This document shows, one piece after another, positions 47,707 through 57,482 of a stretch of 64,000 nucleotides of DNA. The number at the start of each line of letters is the position of its first letter. Position 1 is the stretch's first letter. The DNA is from Gammaproteobacteria bacterium (GTDB taxonomy: Bacteria; Pseudomonadota; Gammaproteobacteria; Pseudomonadales; Pseudohongiellaceae): positions 29,431 to 93,430 of the forward strand of contig JAURWS010000007.1 in the NCBI GenBank assembly GCA_030654835.1. The letters are read 5' to 3'. A program made the translations under genes and the position numbers. The notes below the pieces were generated by a model. The model was not told where the DNA came from. It worked only from the letters and a program-made list of their open reading frames with translations, and did not search any database.

Positions 47707-48297
47707 ATGCAAAGCAATGCGTTAAAGCTGATTGTGGGCCTGGGTAATCCAGGCCCGCAATATCGTTACAACCGGCACAATGCAGGCGCGTGGTTAGTGA
47801 CGCGCCTCGCCAGTGACGGACACACAGAATTACGCAGCGAGAGCAAATTCTTCGGCGATGCCGGACGAATTATGATCGCTGGCCAGGATGTACGTCTGCT
47901 CTTCCCCACCACCTACATGAATCGCAGCGGACAGTCGGTCGCCGCCTTCTGCAGCTATTTCGATATTGCTCCCGAAAACATGCTTGTGGCATACGACGAG
48001 ATCGACTTCGAGGTCGGTGTCACCCGCTACAAACACGGTGGTGGGCACGGGGGGCACAACGGGATGCGCGACATTATCAGCGCATTGGGCGAGCGCCGTG
48101 ACTTCTACAGGCTGCGGATTGGGGTTGGGCATCCCGGCAACAAGGCTCAGGTCGCCAACTACGTCCTCAGCGATCCCCCCAAGCGGGAAGCAGAGATCAT
48201 ATTGGGCGACATTGATCTTGCCATCCGCACACTGCCGCACGCAGTCAAAGGCAATTGGCAGACGGCCATGCACGAGTTGCATACCAAGCCCGCTTGA
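47707..48297 (+). CDS. pth: Peptidyl-tRNA hydrolase
   Basis: 196 residues. Catalytic His in [44 protein letters not shown] and NGMRDI are Pth motifs. It frees tRNA from peptidyl-tRNA that has dropped off ribosomes. Between rplY and ychF, the conserved order. Confidence 0.96.
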   Translation: MQSNALKLIVGLGNPGPQYRYNRHNAGAWLVTRLASDGHTELRSESKFFGDAGRIMIAGQDVRLLFPTTYMNRSGQSVAAFCSYFDIAPENMLVAYDEIDFEVGVTRYKHGGGHGGHNGMRDIISALGERRDFYRLRIGVGHPGNKAQVANYVLSDPPKREAEIILGDIDLAIRTLPHAVKGNWQTAMHELHTKPA

Positions 48298-48370
48298 ACG
48301 ACCAGAATCAGACAGTTCCACACCAGACTCAGTCCCGGTCACAACACCGGCAGAACCAGGAATAGACAGC

Positions 48371-49462
48371 ATGGGTTTCAAATGCGGCATAGTAGGTCTC
48401 CCCAATGTGGGCAAATCCACCCTGTTCAATGCGCTGACCAAGGCAGGCATTGCCGCAGAAAACTTCCCGTTCTGCACGATTGAACCGAACTCCGGTCTGG
48501 TGCCGATGCCCGACCCGCGCCTGGACAAACTGGCAGAAATCGTCAAACCCCAGCGCATTCTGCCCACCACCATGGAGTTCGTGGACATCGCGGGCCTGGT
48601 AGCAGGGGCCTCAAAGGGTGAGGGGCTTGGTAACCAGTTTCTCGCCAACATTCGTGAAACCGATGCGATCGCCCACGTGGTGCGTTGCTTCGAGGACACC
48701 AATATCATCCATGTCGCCGACCGCATCAATCCAGCTGCAGACATCGAAGTGATCAACACAGAACTGGCGCTGGCCGATCTGGAAACTGTCGAAAAATCTC
48801 TGCACCGCATTACCAAAGTGGCAAGAAGCGGCGACAAGGATGCAGCCAGGCAACTGGCTCTCTTCGAGCGCGTCAAGGCTCATCTGAACGAGGCAAAACC
48901 TGTTCGTACCCTCAATCTCAACGATGAGGAATTGGCGGATATCTATGGCATGCATCTGCTGACGGTGAAGCCCACGATGTACATTGCCAATGTCGATGAG
49001 AGCGGCTTCGAGAACAACCCGCACCTGGACCAGGTCATCGAGATCGCAAAATCAGAGGGTGCCTCCGTAGTGCCCATCTGCAACAAGCTGGAATCCGAGA
49101 TTGCGGAGCTGGACGACGCGGAGAAGATGGAATTTCTTCAGGATCTGGGCATGGAGGAGCCGGGTCTGGATCGCGTGATCCGCGCAGGCTATGCCTTGCT
49201 GGGTCTGCAGACCTACTTCACCGCAGGCGTCAAGGAAGTGCGCGCCTGGACCATCAAAGTTGGCGCCACCGCGCCACAGGCCGCTGGCGTGATTCACACC
49301 GACTTCGAGAAAGGCTTCATTCGCGCCGAAGTGATTGCCTACGAGGATTTCATCCAGTTCAAGGGCGAGCAGGGAACCAAGGACGCCGGTAAGTGGCGAC
49401 TGGAGGGCAAGGAGTACATCGTCAGGGACGGCGACGTCGTACACTTTCGATTCAATGTCTAA
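48371..49462 (+). CDS. ychF: Redox-regulated ATPase YchF (OLA1-type)
   Basis: 363 residues from the ATG at 48371 ([20 protein letters not shown]); the frame stays open further upstream within pth but has no signal there. G1 loop [28 protein letters not shown] (G3), the ATP-type substitution at G4 (NVDESGFEN region), and a C-terminal TGS domain ([20 protein letters not shown]). YchF is a ribosome-associated ATPase. Followed by a GGGAGG/CCTCCC hairpin near 49507-49535. Confidence 0.96.
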   Translation: MGFKCGIVGLPNVGKSTLFNALTKAGIAAENFPFCTIEPNSGLVPMPDPRLDKLAEIVKPQRILPTTMEFVDIAGLVAGASKGEGLGNQFLANIRETDAIAHVVRCFEDTNIIHVADRINPAADIEVINTELALADLETVEKSLHRITKVARSGDKDAARQLALFERVKAHLNEAKPVRTLNLNDEELADIYGMHLLTVKPTMYIANVDESGFENNPHLDQVIEIAKSEGASVVPICNKLESEIAELDDAEKMEFLQDLGMEEPGLDRVIRAGYALLGLQTYFTAGVKEVRAWTIKVGATAPQAAGVIHTDFEKGFIRAEVIAYEDFIQFKGEQGTKDAGKWRLEGKEYIVRDGDVVHFRFNV

Positions 49463-49564
49463 CTTGACAAAATTTCGCGAAGTGGCCAAAATTCGCAGCC
49501 TTCAAACGGGGAGGGTCAGGAAGACGCCTCCCGTGTGGTTTACAATTTGACACACAAGTTTCAT

Positions 49565-49641
49565 GGCTATGTAGCTCAGCTGGTTAGAGCGCAGCATTCA
49601 TAATGCTGATGTCCGTGGTTCAAATCCACGCATAGCTACCA
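49565..49641 (+). tRNA. tRNA-Met (anticodon CAT, elongator type)
   Basis: 77 bases including the CCA end. Acceptor GGCTATG pairs with CATAGCT; anticodon stem CAGCA/TGCTG holds loop TTCATAA; T-arm GGTTCAAATCC. The D-arm AGCTCAGCTGGTTAGAGC and first base G favour elongator Met over initiator (which has C1). The 1-72 pair is G-T rather than G-C, which is unusual. A lysidine-type tRNA-Ile (also CAT) cannot be fully excluded. Confidence 0.92.
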
Positions 49642-49649
49642 TACAAATC

Positions 49650-49680
49650 AAGGGGTTATCGGCGACGGTAGCCCCTTTTT
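49650..49680 (+). terminator. Intrinsic terminator after tRNA-Met
   Basis: Stem AAGGGG...CCCCTT, extended by TATCG/CGGTA around a GCGA loop, followed by TTTTT. It ends the tRNA transcript just before the peroxiredoxin gene. Confidence 0.85.
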
Positions 49681-49711
49681 GTTTATCACCAACAGAGAAA
49701 AGGATGGAATT

Positions 49712-50314
49712 ATGAGCGTTCTGGTAGGCAAGCAAGCACCCGATTTCACAGTCCCCGCAGTATTGGCCAGTGGCGAAATTGTCGATAGCTATAATCTCTC
49801 TTCGGCCATCAAGGGCAAATACGGCCTGGTATTCTTCTACCCGCTGGACTTCACCTTCGTGTGCCCGTCCGAGCTGATAGCACTGGATCACCGCATTGCC
49901 GACTTCAAAGCACGTAATGTCGAAGTCATCGGTGTATCGATTGACTCCCATTTCACCCACAATGCCTGGCGCAACACCCCGGTCAATGCCGGTGGCATCG
50001 GCCAGTTGGGCTACACGCTGGCTGCCGACATGAATCACGAAATCTGCCGCGCCTACGACGTTGAGTCAGCCGGTGGCATGGCCTTCCGCGGCGCGTTCCT
50101 TATTGATACTGCCGGAATGGTGCGCTCGCAGATCGTCAACGACCTGCCGCTGGGTCGCAACATCGACGAACTGATCCGTCTCGTAGACGCGCTGCAGTTC
50201 CATGAAGAGCTCGGTGAAGTCTGTCCGGCCGGCTGGAACAAGGGCGACAAGGGTATGGACGCTTCGCCAGCGGGCGTTGCAGCTTATCTGGCGCAGAACG
50301 CCGATAAACTGTAA
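49712..50314 (+). CDS. Typical 2-Cys peroxiredoxin (AhpC/TSA family)
   Basis: 200 residues from the ATG at 49712 (MSVLVGKQAPDFTVPAVLAS), with AAGGATGG upstream. Peroxidatic Cys in YPLDFTFVCPSEL, resolving Cys in GEVCPAGWNKG, and the GG...F loop GGIGQLGYTL are all present. It reduces hydrogen peroxide and organic peroxides with thioredoxin or AhpF. Monocistronic between a terminator and a CCCGGAGA/TCTCCGGG hairpin at about 50336-50366. Confidence 0.94.
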   Translation: MSVLVGKQAPDFTVPAVLASGEIVDSYNLSSAIKGKYGLVFFYPLDFTFVCPSELIALDHRIADFKARNVEVIGVSIDSHFTHNAWRNTPVNAGGIGQLGYTLAADMNHEICRAYDVESAGGMAFRGAFLIDTAGMVRSQIVNDLPLGRNIDELIRLVDALQFHEELGEVCPAGWNKGDKGMDASPAGVAAYLAQNADKL

Positions 50315-50606
50315 AAAAAAATATCTGCGACAAACCCCGGAGAGTGCTAAAGGTATTCTCCGGGCTGCCGATAATGCACTGATGCGGCTATGGAGTAATT
50401 TATTAGACGACTGACACATCTGCATCCAACCCGTAAAAACAGGCAGCAATTAGCCCGGTTTTAACCCCCTGTAAGTGCAACATGATTCTCGAAGGGCGTT
50501 AAAATGAGCCATCTGGGAGCTGCTCCTGAAGATTTACCGATAACAGCACTGGCAATGAACCAACGCAAGTCTTGGAACGCTGATCTCCTTGCCCCGAGGT
50601 GGGAAC

Positions 50607-51917
50607 ATGAAATTCAACAAGCTACTGGCTGTCATCGCCATCTTCCTCAACCTGTGCGCAATCAACACCACGCAGGCACAAACTGCTAACAACCATTGCG
50701 ACGTCCTGTACGCAGGTCAGACAACTGCCGTGGGCAGCGTCTGCGTAACGGTGAATGCCAGCGACGTGAATCTCGACTATCTACTCATCGGCGATTGGCA
50801 GCTGACAGAGGCGCACGCCTGGATAGGCGATTCTCTTGCAAGTCTTCCGACGAATGCCAGCGGCAACCCCCAGATCGGGCTATTTCCGTATCAGGCTGAC
50901 ATCAACAGTGCTGCGCAGTACAGCTTTACCATTCCCATTTCCCAGCTTGCCGTCAATGTGGACACCTTCTGCAATGCCGAGATTTTCGTAGCGGCTCATG
51001 CCGTCGTTACCCGTACCGTTGCCGGTGGCTCGGATGACGATGAGAGCGACGACGATGGCGACGATGGAAAGTCTGACAAGTCCGGTAAAAATGAAAAATC
51101 AGGAAAAGCAGGGAAGTCCGGGAAGTCTTCATCGGCAAGTAAGTCGAGTACCTCTTCCGCAAGCAGCGGCAAAGGCACAGCCTACAACGCGGTAGCTTCG
51201 AACTCCTCCAGCAAGGGCAAGTCGAAGGCATCTGGGAAGGCAGGCAAATCTGATCAGTCTGGAAAAGCAGACAAGTCCGGACAATCCAACAAGTCTGGCA
51301 AATCAGGAGACCAGACTGGTGATGGCAGCAGCCAGCCAGCCACGCAAACCGAATCCGCCTGGGCAGGTTCGATGCAGATTGCCAATGGCGGAAGCTGGGC
51401 GAGTTACTTCTCCTTCACCAATGATTTCTGTGCTACCCCTGTAGACCCCTATCCTGTAGTAGTACTGCCAACCAGCTGCTTCAACGTCTTCGGAAGAGGC
51501 GCTACATCCATTACAGAGCCTGTCACAGCAAGTGGTTTCACTCCGGTGGGCGTGACTGATACGACCAACGCCTGGCTGAACACTTACAGCTCGTCCCCCT
51601 CCGGATACTTTGGGGGAGATCTGGTGCGTGATAACGGCACGATCGTAGGAACCTTCCTTGCTGGCCTTGGTGGTAACTCTGACTTTGCCGTGGAGTTGAC
51701 ACTCGACAGCAACGCCAGTCCTTCACTGGTAGTCCGCAGCGCCAATGTCTATTTCGACACTGCTGGCGGGTACCTGGACATGTCTCCGCTTGATTATGGC
51801 TTGTCCCTCGTTGGTAATGGTACCGGATCGCTGATCCAGACTGTGCCTCTGATATTCACTCCCGGGATAATGGATACCATAGTGCACGCCGTTGTCTGCA
51901 CCGCAGGCATTGAATAG
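50607..51917 (+). CDS. Secreted protein with a Lys/Ser/Gly-rich low-complexity insert
   Basis: 436 residues from the ATG at 50607. Signal peptide (LLAVIAIFLNLCAINTTQAQ) and a beta-rich domain with HAWIGDSLASLPTNASGNPQ, YSFTIPISQL and EIFVAAHAVV. About 100 residues then consist of an acidic Asp/Glu/Ser run followed by many KSGK, KAGKSGKS and DKSGQS units (DNA about 51030-51345). The domain seems to resume at TESAWAGSMQIANGGSWASYFSF, as in a split fold, followed by a second, unrelated 180-residue part. No anchor seen. The 292 bases upstream hold no gene; the ECF operon follows. Confidence 0.8.
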   Translation: MKFNKLLAVIAIFLNLCAINTTQAQTANNHCDVLYAGQTTAVGSVCVTVNASDVNLDYLLIGDWQLTEAHAWIGDSLASLPTNASGNPQIGLFPYQADINSAAQYSFTIPISQLAVNVDTFCNAEIFVAAHAVVTRTVAGGSDDDESDDDGDDGKSDKSGKNEKSGKAGKSGKSSSASKSSTSSASSGKGTAYNAVASNSSSKGKSKASGKAGKSDQSGKADKSGQSNKSGKSGDQTGDGSSQPATQTESAWAGSMQIANGGSWASYFSFTNDFCATPVDPYPVVVLPTSCFNVFGRGATSITEPVTASGFTPVGVTDTTNAWLNTYSSSPSGYFGGDLVRDNGTIVGTFLAGLGGNSDFAVELTLDSNASPSLVVRSANVYFDTAGGYLDMSPLDYGLSLVGNGTGSLIQTVPLIFTPGIMDTIVHAVVCTAGIE

Positions 51918-51944
51918 ATCGCAGTCTCATGACGCGTGCAAACA

Positions 51945-51981
51945 GGCCTCGCTGGCTGACCGGCGGGGCCTTTTGCTTTTC
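51945..51981 (+). terminator. Strong intrinsic terminator after the KSG-rich protein
   Basis: Arms AGGCCTCGCTGG (51945-51956) and CCGGCGGGGCCT (51961-51972) pair over 12 bp (two G-T pairs) around a CTGA loop, then TTTTGCTTTT. It separates the secreted-protein gene from the ECF operon. Confidence 0.93.
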
Positions 51982-52167
51982 AGAGCTCCAAAATCCCACT
52001 CTTCCATCTCCCCGCGACGGATTCTCTGATCGCCTGCGTATAGCTCACCAAGGGGTTACTTTGACCATGGAATGCAGCAGAATGAACGGTATCGGCAATA
52101 TCTCCACGAGATTCGGCAATGCTTTGCCGAGCTGGCGATAACGCCCAACCGGAGCACCGTTCTCAAA

Positions 52168-52716
52168 ATGACAGATGATCAAGAGCTGATGACAGCAATA
52201 CAGGCCGGCAATGCTCGCGCCTATGAATCAGTCGTCAAAAGGCATCTGAAGTCCATCAGTCACTATGCATTCCGTATGCTGGGAAACACCAAGGACACCG
52301 AGGACATCACTCAGGAAACTTTCCTGCGCCTGTGGACCCATGCGGACACCTGGCGCAGCGAAAAGGCAAGTGTATCTACCTGGCTGCACCGCATTACGCA
52401 TAATCTGTGTATCGATTACCTGCGTAAGGATAAGTCAGCCATCACCAGCGAGTATCTGGATGAACATGAAGGGCACGAAAGTCCGGCCGAACAGCCGGAC
52501 AAAGAGGAAAGACTGATCTATTTGCGGGAGGCGCTCGCGCAACTGCCGGAACGGCAGCGCAGCGCCATCGTGCTGAACCACTATCACGGCTTTTCCAACC
52601 GTGAGATCGCGCAGATCATGGACATTTCGGTGGATGCATTGGAATCAATACTGGCAAGAGCCAGACGTGGATTGAAGGCAGAGTTACTGACAACAATAAA
52701 AAATGGTTCTTCGTAA
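52168..52716 (+). CDS. ECF-type RNA polymerase sigma factor
   Basis: 182 residues from the ATG at 52168 (MTDDQELMTAIQAGNARAYE); an earlier in-frame ATG at 52072 is possible but adds an atypical 32-residue tail. Region 2: YAFRMLGNTKDTEDITQETF and LRLW; region 4: LPERQRSAIVLNHYHGFSNR, EIAQIMDISVDALESILARA. Binds core polymerase to read regulon promoters. Followed 35 bases later by a membrane-protein gene that is probably its anti-sigma factor. Start uncertain. Confidence 0.88.
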   Translation: MTDDQELMTAIQAGNARAYESVVKRHLKSISHYAFRMLGNTKDTEDITQETFLRLWTHADTWRSEKASVSTWLHRITHNLCIDYLRKDKSAITSEYLDEHEGHESPAEQPDKEERLIYLREALAQLPERQRSAIVLNHYHGFSNREIAQIMDISVDALESILARARRGLKAELLTTIKNGSS

Positions 52717-52751
52717 AACCTTGGGGAAACCCCTAGAACGCAGGAAACACT

Positions 52752-53201
52752 ATGACAATTTCATCAGAACGATTCGCAGCGATTGTGGAAGCTTACGGAA
52801 CCGAACCCGCGCGCTGGCCGACAGAGGAACGGACGGCGGCCATGGTCCATTGTGCGACGCACCCCGAGGCGCAGGCGCTGGTAGCGGAGTTCCAGGCGTT
52901 GGATGAGATGCTGAATCAATTCCAGGTCGCAGACCTTTCCGTGCTGCAGCGCAACGTTCTCAATCAAGCTGCCCGCACCAGTGCGGGCAATGTCTTCGAT
53001 CACCTGCTGGATTGGCTGTTGCCACACTCGGAGAGACTCATGGCCTGGCTCTGGCGGCCGGCGCTGGTGGCGTGCCTGCCACTGGTATGTGGTGTCCTGC
53101 TGGCCGATTACTTCAGTTTCGGTATCGATGGGGTACAGAATTCGCGGGAGGAGGAACTCTACCTCCTGTCGCTGAACGATTACACGGAGACATTTGAATG
53201 A
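52752..53201 (+). CDS. Probable membrane-bound anti-sigma factor
   Basis: 149 residues: a cytoplasmic N-terminal 100 (RFAAIVEAYGTEPARWPTEE), one membrane helix (PALVACLPLVCGVLLADYF) and a short periplasmic tail. That is the layout of ECF anti-sigma factors, but I see no zinc-binding ZAS His-Cys motif and no known name applies. Its stop overlaps the next start as ATGA (53198-53201). The role is inferred from position between the sigma factor and the sensor-like gene. Confidence 0.65.
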   Translation: MTISSERFAAIVEAYGTEPARWPTEERTAAMVHCATHPEAQALVAEFQALDEMLNQFQVADLSVLQRNVLNQAARTSAGNVFDHLLDWLLPHSERLMAWLWRPALVACLPLVCGVLLADYFSFGIDGVQNSREEELYLLSLNDYTETFE

Positions 53202-53683
53202 CAATCAACCGCCGACGGGTAATGAATTGGGTACTCGTCATTTCTTTGGGGTTCAACCTTCTGGTAGTGGGGGGCATCACTGCGCGCATCATGAGTCACC
53301 CGGATTTCCGTCCGTTTCCTCCCAGCCTGTCATGGATATACGACGATCTGGATGAGGCTACCCGGACTAAACTGCGCCCCATGCTGCGCGAGTTTGGAGA
53401 AATATCGATGCCACTGCGAGGTGAGATGTTCCGAGCGCAACGCAAACTGAGTGATTTGATGACCGAGGAGCCGATGGACAAAGCGGCGATTGCAGTTGCG
53501 TTTGATGAACTGCGCAAAGCCGGCCTGGTGTTTCAGGAAACGACTCACGCCCAGACTATTGCTGTGTTCGAACTACTCAATCCCGAGCAACGCACCATGG
53601 CTCTGCGCTTCCTGAGTGATCGCAGCAACCCATTCGGCGATGACGACAGAGAGGGCGGCAACAGGGAACCTGCAGATCACTGA
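53198..53683 (+). CDS. Periplasmic heavy-metal-sensor-like protein (CnrX/Metal_resist type)
   Basis: 161 residues. N-terminal anchor (MNWVLVISLGFNLLVVGGIT), then a helical domain with LDEATRTKLRPMLREFGEIS, MFRAQRKLSDLMTEEPMD and LNPEQRTMALRFLSDR, as in CnrX/Spy-like proteins. The C terminus is acidic (DDDREGGNREPADH) and ends with His. Such proteins sense metal or envelope stress and control an anti-sigma factor. No efflux gene is adjacent, and metal ligands cannot be assigned from sequence. Coupled to the anti-sigma gene. Confidence 0.72.
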   Translation: MTINRRRVMNWVLVISLGFNLLVVGGITARIMSHPDFRPFPPSLSWIYDDLDEATRTKLRPMLREFGEISMPLRGEMFRAQRKLSDLMTEEPMDKAAIAVAFDELRKAGLVFQETTHAQTIAVFELLNPEQRTMALRFLSDRSNPFGDDDREGGNREPADH

Positions 53684-53717
53684 GACCGGCCCCCGCCCTG
53701 ACTTCCACCCGGTAGAC

Positions 53718-54044
53718 CTACTGCACACGTCTGAGCGTTTGCACCCCCTGATCGCTGCTCTGCACCATCTCGTTCGGATTGGTGAATTCAACGGTACTCG
53801 TCACGACCTGCCCCATGGCATCCATTCTGATTTGATTCTCATCGAGCCATTCATAAGGAAACGATACACCGAACGATTCCACGGAGACTTCGGTATCGGA
53901 GTAGACCAGCACGATGCTCTGCCCCTGAAAATCAGCCTGCCAGCTTCCCAGTATAAGCTCCTGCTTCGAGGGGCCCGCCATTCCGGCACAGGCACTCAAC
54001 ACCAGCAACAACATGACAGCAGTAAACTTTCTTGCATGACTCAT
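53718..54044 (-). CDS. Small lipoprotein
   Basis: 108 residues from the ATG at 54044 (AGAGGT upstream). Lipobox LLVLSACAGM; mature part about 88 residues, with ELILGSWQADFQGQSIVLVY and SFPYEWLDENQIRMDAMG, a pattern seen in small lipocalin-like or DUF domains. No function assigned. It is convergent with the ECF operon, with 34 bases between stops. Confidence 0.7.
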   Translation of the reverse strand: MSHARKFTAVMLLLVLSACAGMAGPSKQELILGSWQADFQGQSIVLVYSDTEVSVESFGVSFPYEWLDENQIRMDAMGQVVTSTVEFTNPNEMVQSSDQGVQTLRRVQ

Positions 54045-54276
54045 TCTGTACTTACCTCTTAGCAATGGGATCAGGATTGACTGGCAACAAATACTAAGCC
54101 AATGCGACGCCAGTGCATAGCGTCGGCCCATCTCGACGCGGTGAGCATGACCCGCCACGCCGACTGTCTGTCGCACAGGCATCCCGGTGAAATTCTGCTA
54201 AGCTTGCCCGCTCTGAAAACAGCAGACCGACATAACAATCACGCAACGGTAATCAACAGGAGGTTGAGACAAGGAC

Positions 54277-54489
54277 ATGACGATCAAGGCAGGTATCTAC
54301 AGGCACTACAAGAATAATCTATATCAGGTCATCGGCGTCGCCCGTCACAGTGAAACGGAAGAAGAGCATGTCGTCTACCGTCCACTGTACGGGGATCGCG
54401 GGCTGTGGATACGCCCGCTCGCGATGTTTGATGAGACCATCGAGGTCGATGGTCGGCCGATCAAGCGTTTTACTTTCGTCGAAGAATAA
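54277..54489 (+). CDS. DUF1653 family protein
   Basis: 70 residues. IKAGIYRHYKNNLYQVIGVA, RHSETEEEHVVYRPLYGDRG and LWIRPLAMFDETIEVDG make up the whole DUF1653 domain, a small beta-barrel-like fold common in proteobacteria, function unknown. AGGAGG-like sequence (CAGGAGGTTGAG) lies upstream of the start. Convergent with trhO, 24 bases apart. Confidence 0.9.
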   Translation: MTIKAGIYRHYKNNLYQVIGVARHSETEEEHVVYRPLYGDRGLWIRPLAMFDETIEVDGRPIKRFTFVEE

Positions 54490-54513
54490 AGGTGCAGAGC
54501 GAATCCACTGAGG

Positions 54514-55503
54514 TCAGAGGCCCTGCTCCGTACGCCGCTGTGCTTCCTTGGCTTCGAGCTTCTCACGGCGACGCCGCTCGATGGTCTCGGCCATGGATTC
54601 GCCGATATGAGATTCACCGCGCTCCTTCGCCAATTGCACCTGCCGCTCGCGTTCGGCATAACGGCGCACCTGCTCCTCATTGTGCCGATCGTAGCAGTGC
54701 GGGCAACTCACCCCTCGCACATAAAGTGCTGATTGCTTTTCCTCTTCGGTAATCGGCATGCGGCATGCGTGACACTGATCATATTTGCCCTTCTCCAGCT
54801 GGTGATTGACCGTCACACGATTGTCAAACACGAAGCACTCACCCTCCCAGAGCGACTCCTCTTCAGGAACTTCTTCCAGATACTTCAGAATACCGCCCTC
54901 AAGGTGATAGACCTCGTTGAATCCCTGCGCCTTCATGAATGCGGTTGATTTCTCACAGCGGATGCCTCCGGTGCAGAACATGGCCACCTTCTTGTGCTTC
55001 TGCGGATCGAGATTCTCCTTGGCGTACGCCGGAAACTCGCGAAAGGTTTCGGTGTTCGGATTGATCGCATAGCGGAAAGTTCCGATTTTGACCTCGTAGT
55101 CGTTACGGGTGTCCACCAGTATCACGTCGGGATCGGAGATCAGCTGGTTCCAGTCGCTGGGTTTTACATACGTGCCAACGATGTGATTGGGGTCGATATC
55201 TTCGACACCCATAGTCACGATCTCTTTCTTGAGTTTGACCTTGGTGCGATAGAAGGGATTCTCATCGGCGTGAGATTCTTTCGCCTCCAGAGACTGCAGA
55301 CGCGGATCGGCGCGCAGCCAGGCCAGAACTCGATCAATCCCCTGTCGCGGCCCGGCGATGGTGCCATTGATCCCCTCTGCGGCCAGCAGGAGGGTGCCAC
55401 GCACCTCGTTCTCACTCATAAGATCGTGCAGCGGGGCACGCAGGGATTCAAAATCAGACAGGCGGGCGAATTTGTATAGCGCCGCCACTACTATCGTAGA
55501 CAT
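54514..55503 (-). CDS. trhO: tRNA uridine-34 hydroxylase TrhO (rhodanese family)
   Basis: 329 residues. N-terminal acylphosphatase-like domain ([31 protein letters not shown]), rhodanese domain with the active-site Cys in [11 protein letters not shown], and a zinc-binding C-terminal part ([21 protein letters not shown]). TrhO makes 5-hydroxyuridine at the tRNA wobble position using oxygen. The C-terminal tail is highly charged. Confidence 0.93.
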   Translation of the reverse strand: MSTIVVAALYKFARLSDFESLRAPLHDLMSENEVRGTLLLAAEGINGTIAGPRQGIDRVLAWLRADPRLQSLEAKESHADENPFYRTKVKLKKEIVTMGVEDIDPNHIVGTYVKPSDWNQLISDPDVILVDTRNDYEVKIGTFRYAINPNTETFREFPAYAKENLDPQKHKKVAMFCTGGIRCEKSTAFMKAQGFNEVYHLEGGILKYLEEVPEEESLWEGECFVFDNRVTVNHQLEKGKYDQCHACRMPITEEEKQSALYVRGVSCPHCYDRHNEEQVRRYAERERQVQLAKERGESHIGESMAETIERRRREKLEAKEAQRRTEQGL

Positions 55504-55673
55504 AACAACCTCTCAATTGCCGCCTGGACCGTAAATCCAGCGCAAAGTTAATGGTATCAAAGCCGGGCTGACCGAAGTCCGCAACAGCGGGCGCGATTTT
55601 AACTCAGTTGGGGTTGTCGTTGAAAACCGTGTGCACTACTTATGTTATGCGCTGGATCAAGTTATGAGCTGAA

Positions 55674-57482
55674 TCAAGCCTCATGCCCCCGGATCACCTC
55701 CAGGAAAGCGGCGCCGTATTTGTCGAGCTTGCTCTGACCGACACCGCTGATGCCGAGAAACTGCTGCTCCGTCAACGGCCGGTAATGCACCATGTCCATC
55801 AGGCTCGCGTCGTGAAAGATCACATAAGGCGGCACGTCGTTTTCATCTGCCAGCGTCTTGCGGCAGCGCCGCAACGCCTCCCACAGCACTCTGTCGGCGT
55901 CGGCGACGATCTGGGTGCTGCCGCGGGATTTCTTCTCCGGTTTGACAACCACTTCCTGCACGTCAATGCGCAGCGCAATCGACTCCTCGCCCTTGAGCAG
56001 AGCCCGTGATTTCTCGCTCAGGTGCAGACCGCCATAGGTGGCATGATCAACACTCAGATAGCCCCGCGCCACCAGCTGCCGGAACACCGAGCGCCAGGCA
56101 TTGCCTTCCAGCTCCTTGCCGATACCGTAAGTGGAAATCTGGTGATGGTTGTTCTGGAAGATCTTGTCGGAATCGGCTCCGAGCAAGACGTCGATCAGAT
56201 AATTGACCCCGAAACGCTGGCCGGTGCGGTACACACAGGATAGCGCCTTGCGGGCTGCCTGCGTGCCGTCCCAGGTCGGCACTGGATTGAGACAGGCATC
56301 GCAATTGCCACAGAAATCCGGACCCGATTCTCCAAAGTAATGCAGTAGTGCGTGACGACGACAGGTGGTGATTTCGCACAGGCCGAGCATGGCATCAAGC
56401 TTGGCGCGTTCGATACGTTTGAATTTTTCGTTGCCCTGCGAGGCGTCCATCATCTGCCGCAACATGATCACGTCCTGCAGACCATAGACCATCCAGGCCG
56501 TCGCTGGCTCACCGTCGCGGCCGGCGCGGCCGGTTTCCTGATAGTAGGCCTCCAGACTCTTGGGCAGATCCAGATGCACGATGAAACGCACGTCGGGTTT
56601 GTCGATACCCATGCCGAAGGCGATGGTCGCCACGACGATGACGCCGTCCTCGCGCAGGAAGCGCTGCTGATTGCGCTGCCGGACTTCCGGGCTCAGGCCC
56701 GCGTGATAGGGCACCGCCGTGAAGCCTTGTTCTACTAGCCAGGCCGCAGTGTCGTCGACTTTCTTGCGTGACAGACAGTAGACGATGCCGGCATCACTCT
56801 CGTGTTCACGGCGCAGAAAACGCAGCAACTGCTGACGCGGATTTTGCTTCTGGGTGATGCGGTACTGGATGTTGGGACGGTCAAAGCCACTGACGAAATG
56901 CCGCGCGTCCACTAATCCCAACCGCTCCGCGATCTCGGCACGGGTATTGGCGTCTGCAGTGGCTGTCAGGGCAATGCGTGGCACCTCGGGAAAGTGCTCC
57001 TCCAGCAACGACAGCTGAAGGTAATCCACGCGAAAGTCGTGCCCCCACTGGGAGACGCAATGCGCTTCGTCGATAGCGAAAAGCGCGATCGGAATGGTGT
57101 GCAGCAGATCGATTGTCGCCCCTTGGTTGAGGCGCTCGGGAGCGACATAGAGTAAATCGAGATTGCCGTCGCGCAGATCGCGCAGCACCCCGCGTTGTGC
57201 TTCGGGAGTCAGCGAGGAATTGAGGAAGCTGGCGCGCACCCCAAGCTGCTGCAGTGCGTCGACCTGGTCCTGCATCAGCGCGATCAGCGGCGATACCACA
57301 ATGCCTACGCCAGGGCGCAGCAGAGAAGGTATCTGGTAGCAGAGCGACTTGCCGCCGCCCGTGGGCATCAGTACGAGGCAGTGACGCCCAGCCAGAACCT
57401 CTTCGATGATCTCGCTCTGCGGACCACGGAAATGCTCATAACCGAAGATGTCTTTTAGGATCTGTACGGGGGTGGGTTTCAT
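55674..57482 (-). CDS. recQ: ATP-dependent DNA helicase RecQ
   Basis: 602 residues, normal length. Walker [18 protein letters not shown] box [13 protein letters not shown], motif [15 protein letters not shown], zinc cysteines [12 protein letters not shown] and FCGNCDACL, a winged-helix region and a C-terminal HRDC domain ([20 protein letters not shown]). RecQ unwinds recombination and replication intermediates. Preceded by a 360-base non-coding region with one REP. Confidence 0.96.
   Translation of the reverse strand: MKPTPVQILKDIFGYEHFRGPQSEIIEEVLAGRHCLVLMPTGGGKSLCYQIPSLLRPGVGIVVSPLIALMQDQVDALQQLGVRASFLNSSLTPEAQRGVLRDLRDGNLDLLYVAPERLNQGATIDLLHTIPIALFAIDEAHCVSQWGHDFRVDYLQLSLLEEHFPEVPRIALTATADANTRAEIAERLGLVDARHFVSGFDRPNIQYRITQKQNPRQQLLRFLRREHESDAGIVYCLSRKKVDDTAAWLVEQGFTAVPYHAGLSPEVRQRNQQRFLREDGVIVVATIAFGMGIDKPDVRFIVHLDLPKSLEAYYQETGRAGRDGEPATAWMVYGLQDVIMLRQMMDASQGNEKFKRIERAKLDAMLGLCEITTCRRHALLHYFGESGPDFCGNCDACLNPVPTWDGTQAARKALSCVYRTGQRFGVNYLIDVLLGADSDKIFQNNHHQISTYGIGKELEGNAWRSVFRQLVARGYLSVDHATYGGLHLSEKSRALLKGEESIALRIDVQEVVVKPEKKSRGSTQIVADADRVLWEALRRCRKTLADENDVPPYVIFHDASLMDMVHYRPLTEQQFLGISGVGQSKLDKYGAAFLEVIRGHEA

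Noticed and set aside
51000..51340. Short repeated units that could be taken for a CRISPR array
   Set aside because: The repeats are degenerate codons for Lys-Ser-Gly in an open frame, with no constant repeat length and no unique spacers. No cas gene is in the window.
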